NCBI GenBank assembly: GCA_036785325.1
Contig: JAXIVH010000012.1
Location: 2,522,832 to 2,586,831 of the forward strand
Length of the DNA: 64,000 bases
Source: Urophycis tenuis
Taxonomy: Eukaryota > Chordata > Actinopteri > Gadiformes > Phycidae
Reading direction: 5' to 3'
Every line of letters starts with the position of its first letter. Positions within the stretch are counted from its first letter, which is position 1. The position numbers and the translations under genes are program-made. Below the pieces are notes generated by a model. It worked only from the letters and a program-made list of their open reading frames with translations. It was not told the DNA's origin and did not search any database. Shown here piece by piece: positions 60,440-64,000 of this stretch.

Positions 60440-60632
60440 ATACAGAGTTCACGGTCACACAGAGGGGCTATGATGTCTCTACAGAGTTCACGGTCACACA
60501 GAGGGGCTGTGATGTCTGTACAGAGTTCACGGTCACACAGAGGGGCTGTGATGTCTCTACAGAGTTCACGGTCACACAGAGGGGCTGTGATGTCTGTACA
60601 GAGTTCACGGTCACACAGAGGGGCTGTGATGT
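60440..60632 (+). repeat. cwc15: 39-bp tandem repeat in the cwc15 3' UTR
   Basis: Five copies of TACAGAGTTCACGGTCACAC plus AGAGGGGCTGTGATGTCTG just past the stop codon. Confidence 0.93.
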
Positions 60633-60653
60633 TGTCAGGGGCTCGGGGAACAT

Positions 60654-63499
<2,846 letters not shown>

Positions 63500-64000
63500 C
63501 TGGGGGACAACGGTTCCATCAGCACCAGGACTACAGATCAAATACTGACCCATTCAGAACCACACGTCATTATTCACCCATTTAACACTTTTATCAAAAG
63601 CAATTCATGGCACACTTAGATCCACATCAGGCAGGGGTTAGAGTCACAGGCGTTAAGGTCACAGGGGTTAGAGTCACAGGCGTTAGATTAGATTAGATTA
63701 GATTCAACTTTATTGTCATTGTGCAGAGTACAAGTACAGGGACAACGAAATACAGTTAGAGTCACAGGGGTTAGGGTCACAGGGGTTAGAGTCACAGGGG
63801 TTAGGGTCACAGGGGTTAGAGTCACAGGGGTTAGGGTCACAGAGGTTAGGGTCACAGGGGTTAGGGTCACAGAGGTTAGGGTTAGGGTTAGGGTCACAGG
63901 GGTTAGGGTCACAGGGGTTAGGGTCACAGAGGTTAGGGTCACAGAGGTTAGGGTCACAGGGGTTAGGGTCACAGGGGTTAGGGTCACAGGGGTTAGGGTC
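63500..64000. other. cwc15: cwc15 upstream intron with repeats
   Basis: No exon is seen. 63688-63756 has ATTAGATTAGATTCAACTTT followed by ATTGTCATTGTGCAGAGTAC, a dispersed repeat common in fish genomes. 63640-63687 and 63757-64000 are a 16-bp minisatellite GGGTTAGGGTCACAGG running off the edge. Confidence 0.75.

Overview
The window is vertebrate nuclear DNA, most likely from a teleost fish. Its genes are split into many short exons with GT..AG introns. Exon junctions can be placed by hand, and the joined reading frames give close matches to recalled vertebrate proteins. Fish-type tRNA-derived SINEs and an L2-like LINE tail are present. Tandem repeats (micro- and minisatellites) fill most introns. 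Such density is known from cod-like fishes, but the species cannot be fixed from the sequence alone.

Layout: 753-835 (-) is the first coding exon of a drebrin-family gene that runs off the left edge. 2746-6162 (+) is a six-exon SLAIN-motif gene. 6802-31243 (-) is a complete 39-exon taf1 (TFIID subunit 1), with the 3' end facing the SLAIN gene. 35185-43514 (-) is a complete 10-exon fam76b. 45663-58618 (-) is a complete 16-exon mtmr2. 60654-63499 (-) holds the last five coding exons of cwc15, whose 5' end lies beyond the right edge. The joined coding lengths close exactly: taf1 5793 nt (1930 aa), mtmr2 1914 nt (637 aa), fam76b 1002 nt (333 aa), SLAIN-like 1431 nt (476 aa). fam76b, mtmr2 and cwc15 are neighbours on human 11q21, so this is conserved synteny.

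The genes are housekeeping and do not form one pathway: TFIID transcription initiation (taf1), splicing (cwc15), a nuclear-speckle-type protein (fam76b), endosomal phosphoinositide turnover (mtmr2), microtubule plus ends (SLAIN-like) and actin (drebrin).

The most unusual feature is the relation between minisatellites and splice sites. At least eight arrays carry copies of the adjacent exon/intron junction: donors of taf1 exons 17, 28 and 35 and mtmr2 exon 10; acceptors of taf1 exons 8 and 17 and mtmr2 exons 2 and 9. The 5-kb array in taf1 intron 28 repeats the last 19 coding bases of exon 28 plus its donor on the order of a hundred times or more. The taf1 exon 17 array has a 48-bp (16-codon) unit that stays open in the exon's frame through the whole array, so any copy of the donor could be used without a frameshift. 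Long plus-strand reading frames in these arrays are repeat artefacts.
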